A DNA stretch of 64,000 nucleotides from Roseiterribacter gracilis. GTDB taxonomy: Bacteria; Pseudomonadota; Alphaproteobacteria; BOG-932; Roseiterribacteraceae. The DNA is taken from NCBI GenBank assembly GCA_018332375.1, contig BOPV01000001.1, forward strand, positions 868,001 through 932,000, written 5' to 3'. Below are positions 50,308 through 58,444 of the stretch, in pieces. The notes under the pieces were generated by a model. It was given only the letters and a program-made list of their open reading frames with translations, ran no database searches and was not told the origin of the DNA. The first letter of the stretch is position 1, and each line of letters starts with the position of its first letter. The position numbers and the translations under genes were made by a program.

Positions 50308-51117
50308 TCAGCGTCCCTCGAATTTCGGCATGCGCTTGTTGAGAAAGGCGTCGATCCCTTCGGCGAAATCGTCGCTGACCGCGCTGGCTGCAAAGTTGCG
50401 CGCCTCTTCGTCGAGCTGCGCGTCCAGGCTGCGCGCCATGCCTTCGCGCAATAGCGTTTTGGTTCGTGCCAATGCCGCGGTCGGCCCGGCAGCCAGCCGT
50501 GTCGCCAGCGCCAACGCGTCGTCGCGCAGCTTGTCCGGTGCGACGACGCGATTGATCAGCCCCAGCGACATAGCGCGCGCCGCGTCGAAGCGATCGCCGG
50601 TAAGCGCCAGCTCGGCTGCTGCCTTGGCCCCGATCGCACGCGGCAACGTCCAGGTGGCACCGCCATCCGGGCTGGTGCCAATGGCGCAATAGGCCAGCGT
50701 GAATTTCGTGCCGTCCGCCGCGAGTGCGAGATCCGAGGCGAGCATCAGGCTGATGCCGTAGCCCGCGCACGAACCATGCACCGCGGTGATGACCGGCTTT
50801 GGCATCGACGCGATGGCGCGGATCGCAACATGGGCGCGATGCACCCAGCGTTCGGTCTCAGCCTTCTGCGCTTCCTTGCCCTCGATCGCGGTGATGCCCT
50901 TGCGCATCTCGACCAGGTCGCCGCCGGCCATGAAATGATCGCCGGCGCCGACCAACAGCACCGCACGCACTGTCGGATCGACCGCAAGCGCCGGCATCAC
51001 GGTGCCGAGCGCATCCGCCATGGCGAGCGACAAGGCGTTGAGGACGGCGGGTCGGTTCAAACTGACGATAGCGACGGCGCCTTGCCGTTCGACCAGGACC
51101 GGATCGGAAGAGTTCAT
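50308..51117 (-). CDS. enoyl-CoA hydratase/isomerase family protein
   Basis: 269-aa crotonase-fold protein. The oxyanion-hole segment VGAGDHFMAGGDLVEM is at about residues 55-70, HGSCAGYGISLMLASDLALA near 114-133 and the active-site strand IGTSPDGGATWTLPRAIGAKAA near 145-166, which has Asp rather than the first Glu, as in PaaG/CaiD-type enzymes. The substrate is not deducible. It is alone on its strand between the transpeptidase and the DUF2852 gene. Confidence 0.94.
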   Translation of the reverse strand: MNSSDPVLVERQGAVAIVSLNRPAVLNALSLAMADALGTVMPALAVDPTVRAVLLVGAGDHFMAGGDLVEMRKGITAIEGKEAQKAETERWVHRAHVAIRAIASMPKPVITAVHGSCAGYGISLMLASDLALAADGTKFTLAYCAIGTSPDGGATWTLPRAIGAKAAAELALTGDRFDAARAMSLGLINRVVAPDKLRDDALALATRLAAGPTAALARTKTLLREGMARSLDAQLDEEARNFAASAVSDDFAEGIDAFLNKRMPKFEGR

Positions 51118-51178
51118 GCCGCTTCCTAGCAGATCGCTGCCGCGAACGATCGACGTTTTCGGCAGAAGGCAGGAAGCA

Positions 51179-51208
51179 GCGCTCCTGCGGTGGTGGCCGC
51201 AGGAGCGC
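51179..51208 (-). terminator. possible terminator hairpin between the DUF2852 and enoyl-CoA hydratase genes
   Basis: A perfect 12-bp stem GCGCTCCTGCGG / CCGCAGGAGCGC with a 6-nt loop lies 16 nt after the DUF2852 stop. The following T-run is poor on either strand, so it may instead be a transcript-stabilising or boundary hairpin. Confidence 0.5.
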
Positions 51209-51224
51209 CTTCGTTCAGGTCACG

Positions 51225-51632
51225 TCACGACGGGCGTGGTTCGTCGTGCTGGCGATGGCTTTCTCGGTCGGCCAGAAACTCGTCGAACTGTTTCTGGTCT
51301 TTTGCGCGGCGCAGCTTTTCCAAAAAGGCCTGGAAGTCGCGCTGGTCTTCTTCGAGACGACGCAACAGCGCGTCGCGATAGTCGTCAAAGGCGACGTTGC
51401 CGCTCGACCGACGGCCATAGCCGCGGCGTTCGCGCCAACGTTGGCGGTGCTCTTCAAAATGCCGGCCCCATGCTTCACGGCCGCCGTGCGAATGATGTCC
51501 CCAACCACACATGGCTCTGCTCCCAAGGAAGATTGCGAGGCCGACCAGGCCGAGCGGCCACCAAACGGCAGCCGCCAAGGCGAAGCCGAGCCATACCGGC
51601 GGGCAGGTCCAGCCTCTGGCATATCCGACCAT
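51225..51632 (-). CDS. DUF2852 membrane protein
   Basis: 135-aa protein of the DUF2852 family. One transmembrane segment (VWLGFALAAAVWWPLGLVGLAIFLG, about residues 13-37) is followed by a His/Arg-rich stretch (GWGHHSHGGREAWGRHFEEHRQRW) and the family helix FDDYRDALLRRLEEDQRDFQAFLEKLRRAKDQKQFDEFLADR near 82-123. Function of the family is unknown. The ATG at 51632 is preceded by AGAGGGGA and, immediately upstream of that, by a 29-bp operator-like dyad; the TetR gene next door probably controls it. Confidence 0.9.
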   Translation of the reverse strand: MVGYARGWTCPPVWLGFALAAAVWWPLGLVGLAIFLGSRAMCGWGHHSHGGREAWGRHFEEHRQRWRERRGYGRRSSGNVAFDDYRDALLRRLEEDQRDFQAFLEKLRRAKDQKQFDEFLADRESHRQHDEPRPS

Positions 51633-51641
51633 GGATCCCCT

Positions 51642-51670
51642 CTATGTTAATGTTATCAACATTTACATAG
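51642..51670. promoter_or_regulatory. 29-bp operator-like inverted repeat in front of the DUF2852 gene
   Basis: Arms CTATGTTAATGTT (51642-51654) and AACATTTACATAG (51658-51670) match 12 of 13 positions around a central ATC. The core TGTTATCAACA dyad is like binding sites of TetR-family repressors. It ends 9 nt before the start codon, just upstream of the ribosome binding site, so a bound repressor would block transcription initiation. AT-rich against GC-rich surroundings. Confidence 0.8.
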
Positions 51671-51702
51671 CTGGACCCGGGCACCGCAGGCATCAAGGGG
51701 TC

Positions 51703-52356
51703 TTAGCTGGTTTTTGTCGCCGCCCGGCTGAGCCCGGCGAGATAGATCAGCACCGCGGCTTCCAGCATCTCTTCGGGGCTGCCCGGGATCGACCGGGCGC
51801 CATTGCCGACGACAAACAGCGAAGCGATGCCGTGCGACAGCGCCCAGACATGTAGCGCCACCATCCGCGCTGGCGGCCGCTGTTCCTCTTCGATGTCGGC
51901 ACACAAACGTTCGGCCGCCTGCAGCAGCACGTCGAACGCGCGATCGCTGGCAGCGCGCAAACCCGGCTCTTCATCGAGCGGCAGGCTGGGTTCGAACATC
52001 GCGCTGTAGACTGCGGGATGCGTGCGCGCGAAGCGCAGATAGGCCCGGCCGCATGCGCTGAAGGCCTGGCGCGGATCGGGTTCGCCGTCGCGCCATGCGC
52101 CGCGCAGCTCGCTCTCAAATTTCTCGAAGCCAAGCCGTGCAACTTCGGCGACCAAGGCGGTGCGGTCGCGGAAATGGCGATACGGCGCTGCCGGGCTGAC
52201 GCCGGCATGGCGCGCCACCTGCGCGAAGCTGAACCCGTTGGGTCCGTTTTCGCGGATCAATTGCGTTGCTGCTTCCAGCAATGCTTCGCGCAAATTGCCG
52301 TGGTGGTAGCGATCGCGATGTTCGTGATGCCCGTGGCGATGGCGGCCCCAATTCAT
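51703..52356 (-). CDS. TetR-family transcriptional regulator with WHG-type C-terminal domain
   Basis: 217-aa repressor. After a His-rich start (HRHGHHEHRDRYHHGN) the TetR helix-turn-helix is LREALLEAATQLIRENGPNGFSFAQVARHAGVSPAAPYRHFRDRTALVAEVA at about residues 21-73. The C-terminal part (ACGRAYLRFARTHPAVYSAMFEPSLP) is a TetR_C-WHG domain. It overlaps the racemase-like gene stop by 4 nt (ATGA) and lies 33 nt upstream of the 29-bp operator, fitting a TetR-DUF2852 regulatory pair. The N-terminal His cluster might bind metal. Confidence 0.92.
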   Translation of the reverse strand: MNWGRHRHGHHEHRDRYHHGNLREALLEAATQLIRENGPNGFSFAQVARHAGVSPAAPYRHFRDRTALVAEVARLGFEKFESELRGAWRDGEPDPRQAFSACGRAYLRFARTHPAVYSAMFEPSLPLDEEPGLRAASDRAFDVLLQAAERLCADIEEEQRPPARMVALHVWALSHGIASLFVVGNGARSIPGSPEEMLEAAVLIYLAGLSRAATKTS

Positions 52357-53051
52357 GGCTGCATCCTAGCCCAATTCCGCGCCTGCGCCGCCCAGCTGCG
52401 CAGCTCGTGCGCTTTGCCGACTTGTCGCAGCAACGCCCAGGCGAGGCAGAGATTCGACGACAGAACCGGTTTGCTGCTCTCGACCATCGCCATCGCGCGC
52501 ATCGATGGAATGCCGCTGCCGGTCAGCAACACCGCCTCCCCCGGCCCGTCGCTCGCACGTTGCAGCGCCGCCGCAACCGCTGCGTCGGTGAGATCGAAGA
52601 TCGGATGGCGCGCACCTTCGGTCCGCTGCACATCGACGATCTCGGCGATCTCGATACCGACCGCATTCCAATAGGCCAGCGCCGGCGGCACCAACGCGGC
52701 CGGATATGGATTGACCAGCGCAATGCGCGAAACACCCAACGCTTCGAACGCTTGCCGTGTCGCAATCGGCGCGGTCAGGACGCGCAAATTGGATTCCGCT
52801 TCCGCGCCCAACAAATACGATGTGCCCGTGACGGCAAAACCGATCGCGTCGAGCGGCAATCCACCGAACGTCGCGATCGCTTCGTCGACATGGTTGGAAT
52901 AGTCGAGCAACCGGTCGAGCATGGTCGGCGCATCGCTGCAAAGACGCGCGGTGACCATCACCGCCTCGTCGCCGAACATGCGCACCATCTCGGGCTCGAC
53001 GGTCGGATTTCCTGACGGCGTCAGAATGCCGATCAGACGGCCCGGATTCAT
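52353..53051 (-). CDS. Asp/Glu racemase-superfamily protein (maleate isomerase/arylmalonate decarboxylase-like) without catalytic cysteines
   Basis: 232-aa protein of the maleate isomerase/AMDase branch. LIGILTPSGNPTVEPEM at the N-terminus, AVTGTSYLLGAEAE near residues 85-98 and GVSRIALVNPYPAALVPPALAYWNAVGIEI are typical. The first active-site position is GTS-type as in AMDase, but the second strand reads VLLTGSGIPSM where AMDase and maleate isomerase have a Cys, so neither catalytic Cys is present. The only Cys are in RLCSDAP and SNLCLAW. Starts ATG 53051, after the GntR gene by 10 nt, and is coupled to tetR. Activity is uncertain. Confidence 0.85.
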   Translation of the reverse strand: MNPGRLIGILTPSGNPTVEPEMVRMFGDEAVMVTARLCSDAPTMLDRLLDYSNHVDEAIATFGGLPLDAIGFAVTGTSYLLGAEAESNLRVLTAPIATRQAFEALGVSRIALVNPYPAALVPPALAYWNAVGIEIAEIVDVQRTEGARHPIFDLTDAAVAAALQRASDGPGEAVLLTGSGIPSMRAMAMVESSKPVLSSNLCLAWALLRQVGKAHELRSWAAQARNWARMQP

Positions 53052-53061
53052 GGGCGCAGCG

Positions 53062-53811
53062 TCAAATCGAAATGCGTCGCGCCACTTCGGCGCGTTTGGC
53101 CTCAAGCTCGGTGCGCGTCTTCTCCATCGTCTCGAGCTCGGTCACGGTCAGAAGATTGGTGATCACGCGCGTCAGATGTTCGCGCATCGCGTTGCCTGCG
53201 GCGCGCGGATCGCGGGCCTTCAACGCTTCGTAGATGCGCCGATGTTCTTCCATCGCCGGCACGACGCCACGTTTGCGCGAACGCTCCATCATGTTGTTGC
53301 ACAGCGGAGATTTGTCGCGCGCGTCCCACAACATTTCGACGATCGTGACGATCGCCGAATTGTGCGTCGCGCTGGCGATTGCCACGTGAAACCGGCGGTC
53401 GGCGACTTCGCCCGGTACGTGGAGGTAATTCTCCGCTTCCATGTCGAGCAGAATGGCTTCGAGTTCGGCCAGTTCCTGATCGTTGATGGTTGCCGCTGCG
53501 AGTGCGGCTGTTTCGCCTTCGAACAGACGGCGCGCCTCGGTCAATTCGAACGCGCCTATATCGAGGTCGGGCGCAGCAACGTCGATGGCGCCATTGGTGA
53601 TGTAGATGCCCGAGCCGTGCCGCGCTTCGACGATGCCGCGGATTTCGAGCGCGATCATCGCTTCGCGCACGGTCGGTCGACTAACCCCAAACTCCTCAGC
53701 CAGGTCGCGCTCAGAAGGCAGCCGCTGGCCGTGTGTGTAGATGCCGTCGCGGATCGACTGGACGATGGCTTCGACCACACCCTGGTAAAGTTTCTTGCCG
53801 CTCGACGTCAT
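53062..53811 (-). CDS. FadR-family GntR transcriptional regulator (FCD domain)
   Basis: 249-aa regulator. The winged helix RDGIYTHGQRLPSERDLAEEFGVSRPTVREAMIALEIRGIVEARHGSGIYI is at about residues 18-68, and an all-helical FCD ligand/metal-binding domain follows (LFEGETAALAAATI, VADRRFHVAIASATHNSAIV with the His ligands). This class usually senses carboxylic acids, uronates or amino acids. It heads the GntR-racemase-TetR run and is divergent from the TonB receptor over 294 nt, so it is a good candidate regulator of the receptor. Confidence 0.93.
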   Translation of the reverse strand: MTSSGKKLYQGVVEAIVQSIRDGIYTHGQRLPSERDLAEEFGVSRPTVREAMIALEIRGIVEARHGSGIYITNGAIDVAAPDLDIGAFELTEARRLFEGETAALAAATINDQELAELEAILLDMEAENYLHVPGEVADRRFHVAIASATHNSAIVTIVEMLWDARDKSPLCNNMMERSRKRGVVPAMEEHRRIYEALKARDPRAAGNAMREHLTRVITNLLTVTELETMEKTRTELEAKRAEVARRISI

Positions 53812-54105
53812 CGCGATGGGGCGTCCCTGTTGCCGCCGGCGTGAAACGCCAGCCAGCCGTCAATTTCCTGGCAGACGCTGCCATTTCTCACAAGTAGAGG
53901 CCGCCGAATATTGGTCTGACTTTTTCTTGGGACCGGTGTCATTTTGGCTTGACGTGCTGCGTCCGAATGGCGCAAGGAGGCATGACCAATGCCGTCGCGA
54001 CGGCCGACTCCGCACCGGAATGACACCGGTAGCAGAAGCCTGCCGCGTGCCGGGCCGCGGGCGCTCAATGATCCGCGGTGAAGAACAACTGGGAGCAGAG
54101 ACGTC

Positions 54106-56562
54106 ATGGGAAGCAACAACACTGCCCGTCGGCCCCTGTTGGGTCGCGCGGCTGGTTTGGGTTCGTGTCTTTTGATCGCTGGCGCGCTGCTCCTTGCGGC
54201 CCCTGCGCAGGCGCAGCTCGAAGAAATTACCGTCACCGCAAGCAAGCGACCGGAGCGCGTGCAAGAAGTGCCCGTCGCAATTTCGGTCTTGTCACCGGAG
54301 ACGATGGAACGCGCCAACGTGCGCAGCTTTGACGACCTCACCAAGCTGGCGCCGTCTTTGACCATCACCAAGACGACGCAGCCGGCGAACAACTCGATCA
54401 ATATCCGCGGTATCGGCACCTACTCTTTCTCGATCGCGACGGAATCGAGCGTCGCCGTTGTGATCGACGAAGTGCCGCAGGCGTTTCAGTCGGCGGCCTT
54501 CACCGATCTGGTCGACGTGCAACGGATCGAAGTGCTGCGCGGCCCGCAAAGCACCCTCTTCGGCAAAAGCGCATCGGCGGGCGTCATCGCGATCACGACG
54601 CGGCAACCGACCGACACCTTCACCGCGCGCGCCGAAACCTTGTTCACCGACGACAACGAACAACGCTTCGGTGCGACCGTGTCGGGGCCAATTTCCGACA
54701 AGCTCAAATTCCGCGTGACCGGCTCGTACAGCCATCAGGAAGGCGTGCTCGAAAACGTTTCCGACGGCTCGCATCTCAACGGCAATCGCGACCAGACGGT
54801 GCGCGGCAAGCTGACCTGGACGCCGGCCGACAATTGGGACGTCACCTTTTCGCCCTACTACAATCACACCTGGAACACGTGCTGCGCAGCCGCGCCGCTC
54901 AACATCACGCCCGGCATCACCTTCGCCGGCCTGCGCACCTTGACGCCCGCCACCGTCTTTCGCGGCATCGACATCAATCCCAGCAACACCAAGACGCGCA
55001 TCGACGTGAACCCGACCGGCAACTCGACCGATTGGGGCGGCTATCTGCGCGTCAACTACGCGTTCAGTGGCTATAATCTGACGTCGTTGACGTCGTACGA
55101 TCGCTATCGCCTGCGCGACTTGCAGGACGTCGAAAACACCGACGTCAATTTCGGCGATCCCGCCATCTATGCCGGCACGACCTTGGCGCCGGATCCGCGT
55201 TGGCGCACGGGCGGCATCGCAGTCGGCGGCTGGTTCGACGTCAAATCCTATACGCAGGAATTGCGCCTCACCTCGCCCAACACCGGCTCGTTCAAATATG
55301 TGACCGGCCTGTTCTTCTCGAAGATCGACGGCGGCCGCTATTTCTATCGCGGTCCGAACTGGATCCCGGAACACGATCCCAACCTCGCCAACTATTCGAC
55401 GTTGGTCCGGTCGACGCCGATCTCGACCTTCCCCGGCACGACCAACAATCCGCTCGGCAACTACCTGTCGACGTCGGGCTCGACCTCGTACGCAGCGTTC
55501 GGCAATGCGACCTGGGAGATCCTGCCGCGGCTGAATCTGATCGGTGGTCTGCGCGTCAATCGCGAAGACATCAAATACGCCTTCTACGATTACACCTGCA
55601 CGATCGCGGCATGCCTTACCGATGCGGGCGCAACGCCGGTCGGACGGCCCAACAGCCCGGTCAACAATATCCGCGCCGTCTATACCGGCTCGAACGGCGA
55701 AACTGCGGTCACCTACAAGGCGGGCCTGCAGTATCAGTGGACGCCGGACATCATGACCTTCGCGACCTATTCGCGTGCGTACAAAGGTCAGACCTACGAC
55801 CTCACCAGCAGCTTTACGGTCGGCATCGCGGCAACGCAGCCGGTCAAGGCGGAATGGGGCGACAATTACGAAATCGGCATCAAGACCGCGTTGTTCGACA
55901 AGCGCCTGATCTTCAACCTGACCGGCTTCTATGAAGTCTTCACCGACTTCCAAGCGCAGACGCGCGACGTGCCGAACAGCATCAACATCCTGGCCAATGT
56001 CGGCAAAGTGACCAGCAAAGGCATCGAACTGGAGACGACGTTCCAGCCGGTGCGCGATTTCACGCTCAGCGTCAACGGCGCCTATACCGAAGCCAAAGTC
56101 GACAGCTTCCCCAACGCCACCTGCTACGCGCTGCAGACCGTCGCCGAAGGTTGCATCAACAACCGGCAGGACCTGGCGGGCAAGCCGCTCAACAACGTGC
56201 CGCGGTGGAACTTCAACGTCGTCACCCAGTACGACATTCCGCTCAACGGCGTTGCGTTCGATGCCTTCGTTGCCGCCGCTTACAAGTGGCAGTCGAAAGT
56301 CATCTACTCGCTGCAGCAGGATCCCGACTCAGTCCAGGACTCGTACGGGATCGTCAATCTGTCGGGCGGCATCGAAGACAAGGACGGCCGCTACAAGGTG
56401 ACCTTGTTCGCCAACAACCTGCTCGACAAAAACTACTATCTGACGCGTGGCCGCGACACCGCCTATTGGCGTGCCGTTGCCGGCGTCAGCACATCGGTCA
56501 CTGGCAAGCCGGCACGCGATTTCTCGCGCTATGTCGGCGTACGCGCCAGCTTGAATTATTGA
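54106..56562 (+). CDS. TonB-dependent outer-membrane receptor
   Basis: 818-aa outer-membrane active transporter. A signal peptide (LGSCLLIAGALLLAAPAQAQ) is followed by a TonB box-like LEEITVTASKR at about residues 36-46, a plug domain (VPVAISVLSPETMERANVRSFDDLTKLAPSL, NIRGIGTYSF, RIEVLRGPQSTLFGKSASAGVIAITT) and a 22-strand-type beta barrel ending FSRYVGVRASLNY with an aromatic last residue. No extra N-terminal signalling domain. Substrate could be a glycan oligomer, aromatic or siderophore; the FCD-GntR regulator and secreted neighbour argue for a nutrient rather than iron. Confidence 0.95.
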   Translation: MGSNNTARRPLLGRAAGLGSCLLIAGALLLAAPAQAQLEEITVTASKRPERVQEVPVAISVLSPETMERANVRSFDDLTKLAPSLTITKTTQPANNSINIRGIGTYSFSIATESSVAVVIDEVPQAFQSAAFTDLVDVQRIEVLRGPQSTLFGKSASAGVIAITTRQPTDTFTARAETLFTDDNEQRFGATVSGPISDKLKFRVTGSYSHQEGVLENVSDGSHLNGNRDQTVRGKLTWTPADNWDVTFSPYYNHTWNTCCAAAPLNITPGITFAGLRTLTPATVFRGIDINPSNTKTRIDVNPTGNSTDWGGYLRVNYAFSGYNLTSLTSYDRYRLRDLQDVENTDVNFGDPAIYAGTTLAPDPRWRTGGIAVGGWFDVKSYTQELRLTSPNTGSFKYVTGLFFSKIDGGRYFYRGPNWIPEHDPNLANYSTLVRSTPISTFPGTTNNPLGNYLSTSGSTSYAAFGNATWEILPRLNLIGGLRVNREDIKYAFYDYTCTIAACLTDAGATPVGRPNSPVNNIRAVYTGSNGETAVTYKAGLQYQWTPDIMTFATYSRAYKGQTYDLTSSFTVGIAATQPVKAEWGDNYEIGIKTALFDKRLIFNLTGFYEVFTDFQAQTRDVPNSINILANVGKVTSKGIELETTFQPVRDFTLSVNGAYTEAKVDSFPNATCYALQTVAEGCINNRQDLAGKPLNNVPRWNFNVVTQYDIPLNGVAFDAFVAAAYKWQSKVIYSLQQDPDSVQDSYGIVNLSGGIEDKDGRYKVTLFANNLLDKNYYLTRGRDTAYWRAVAGVSTSVTGKPARDFSRYVGVRASLNY

Positions 56563-56577
56563 TCCTCCTCCTACTTG

Positions 56578-56605
56578 CCCGCATCGTCCTTCGGGACGGT
56601 GCGGG
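56578..56605 (+). terminator. attenuator-like hairpin between the TonB receptor and the next gene
   Basis: A 12-nt stem (11 of 12 paired) CCCGCATCGTCC / GGACGGTGCGGG with a TTCG tetraloop lies 16 nt after the receptor stop, then GCGAGGATTTTT. The same GAGGA plus T-stretch is the ribosome binding site of the next gene (ATG 56618), so the hairpin could lower read-through while allowing expression. Confidence 0.65.
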
Positions 56606-56617
56606 CGAGGATTTTTC

Positions 56618-58444
56618 ATGTTCAAGCTTACGCCTCTCCTGATCGCCCTCGCATCCCTTCCCGTTGCTGCACGCGCCGCCGAGCCGCCGCCGATGCACAA
56701 CGTTATCGAGCAGCGCCTGCTGCCCGATCTCGACCGTCTGTTTCAAAAGATCATCACCGAGAAGCGCGATACGACACTCGACGGCGTGCGCGTCTTCACC
56801 GGCGAAGACAAATTCCTGCCCGGCAAAGTCGCGATCGGCGTCGCGCATCTCATTTTGCATACAAGCGACGGCGATCCGCGGCGCGATGCCTATCTCGCGG
56901 GATTTCGCCAGATCGCCGACATGACGATCGACGACCCGAACGATACGTGGGGCATCTATTATTACGTGCTGGCCCTACAGAAGCTCAATGCGGCCGGCTT
57001 GCTCGATCGCGCGGTTGCGCCGGCGACATTGCAGAAGCTGCGGACCAATCTCGACTGGCGCCGCTTCGTCCGCGCCGACGACTTCACCTTGATCGACCTG
57101 CCGAACAATTATTACGGCGTGTCGTTTGGCATCGCGCGCCAGCGTGCGCTGCTCGGTTGGGAGGATTACAGCGGCAGCGAGACTTTGCTGCGCAAAGCCT
57201 TCGACCACTACCGTAAATATTCGGGCCAGTACGGCTTCGCCGACGAGACCGACGGCGAAGGACGGTTCGACCGCTACAGCATCCTGCTCGCCGGCGAGAT
57301 CGCGCAGCGCATGCTCGAATCCGGCATGACGCCACCCGACGAAGTCAAAACCTGGCTGCGCAAATCTGTCGATCTGCTGCTGCCGCGCTTCAACCAGCAA
57401 GGCACCGGCTTTGAGTATGGCCGCAGCATCGGCGTCTACGGCGAAACCGCGTTTCTTGAAGTGTTTGCGGTTGCTGCCAAGCTGGGCGTGCTGACCGTGG
57501 AAGAACGCGACATGGCCTACGCGTTTGCGTCGCGTATCACACAGCGCTACGCAACCTTCTGGTATGACCCCGAGATCGCATCGGTGAATATGTGGAGCCG
57601 CGGTCGGCGCACCGACGCGTATCGCGGCCGCAAGCGCATTCTGGGCGAAAATCTCAGCCTGTCGCACCAGTACATTTACACCGAAGAAAGCTGGAACGAG
57701 CTCGGCTATCGCGGCCGCACGCCGAGCAAGGCTTTCACGCAGTGGCTGCGCACGCTGCCGCGCTATCGTGTGACCTGGTTCCAACGCGGCACCTATGATC
57801 GCTTGGTCGTCACGGTGCGCGATCGCGGCCACGTGATCGGCCTGCCCTTGATCAATGGCGGGCCCGAGCAGCATCGCAACAGCCCGTATTATCCGGTGCC
57901 GTTCGCGACCGGCATGTTGCAGGCGATTGCCGACGGACGCGTACCGCTGCTCATACCGCGCTTCACCTTGATGGATGGATCGGAGTTGCTGCCCGTGGCC
58001 TTCATGCAGGACGTGAAGGTCGAGCAGCGCGGCGACACGATGACCGTCACCTATCGCCAGCCGGTGCTGGATCGCGCCAACGATCTGACGCCAAGCGAAG
58101 ATAAACGCATCGAAGTGCGCACGACCTATCGCTTCGAACCGGGCAAGATTACGCGCGACGACGAATATCGCGCGCCGCAGCCGCTACAGGTCGCGAATGT
58201 GCGGCTGGAATTCGCCAATTACGCAGCGGGCGGACGATTGGACGGCAAGGTGATCCGGTTCGCGCACGGCGACGTGCAGAGCCTGCAAGTCAGCGGCGCC
58301 GGCGCCTGCCGCGTCGAAGATTCCAGCAACGATCCGCTGTTCCGTGCGCCGGACGGTCAATTCAACAGCCGCGCGATCTGCGAGACCGGATCCTGGAGCT
58401 TCAGCGGCACGCACAAAGTCCGCTGGGTGCTGACCTATCGCTAG
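56618..58444 (+). CDS. secreted protein of unknown function, toroid plus beta-sandwich type (possible polysaccharide lyase-like)
   Basis: 608-aa protein with a Sec signal peptide (MFKLTPLLIALASLPVAARA). The first 350 residues are helix-rich with repeated aromatic motifs (NDTWGIYYYVLALQKL, LPNNYYGVSFGIARQRALLGW, GRFDRYSILLAGEIAQRML, FEYGRSIGVYGETAFLEVFAVAAKLG), reminiscent of (alpha/alpha) toroid carbohydrate enzymes such as DUF2264 or heparinase-like proteins. The last 200 residues look beta-rich. I do not recognise a definite family or catalytic triad. It follows the TonB receptor by 55 nt, so the two probably act on one substrate. Convergent with the methyltransferase (shared CTAG). Confidence 0.85.
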   Translation: MFKLTPLLIALASLPVAARAAEPPPMHNVIEQRLLPDLDRLFQKIITEKRDTTLDGVRVFTGEDKFLPGKVAIGVAHLILHTSDGDPRRDAYLAGFRQIADMTIDDPNDTWGIYYYVLALQKLNAAGLLDRAVAPATLQKLRTNLDWRRFVRADDFTLIDLPNNYYGVSFGIARQRALLGWEDYSGSETLLRKAFDHYRKYSGQYGFADETDGEGRFDRYSILLAGEIAQRMLESGMTPPDEVKTWLRKSVDLLLPRFNQQGTGFEYGRSIGVYGETAFLEVFAVAAKLGVLTVEERDMAYAFASRITQRYATFWYDPEIASVNMWSRGRRTDAYRGRKRILGENLSLSHQYIYTEESWNELGYRGRTPSKAFTQWLRTLPRYRVTWFQRGTYDRLVVTVRDRGHVIGLPLINGGPEQHRNSPYYPVPFATGMLQAIADGRVPLLIPRFTLMDGSELLPVAFMQDVKVEQRGDTMTVTYRQPVLDRANDLTPSEDKRIEVRTTYRFEPGKITRDDEYRAPQPLQVANVRLEFANYAAGGRLDGKVIRFAHGDVQSLQVSGAGACRVEDSSNDPLFRAPDGQFNSRAICETGSWSFSGTHKVRWVLTYR

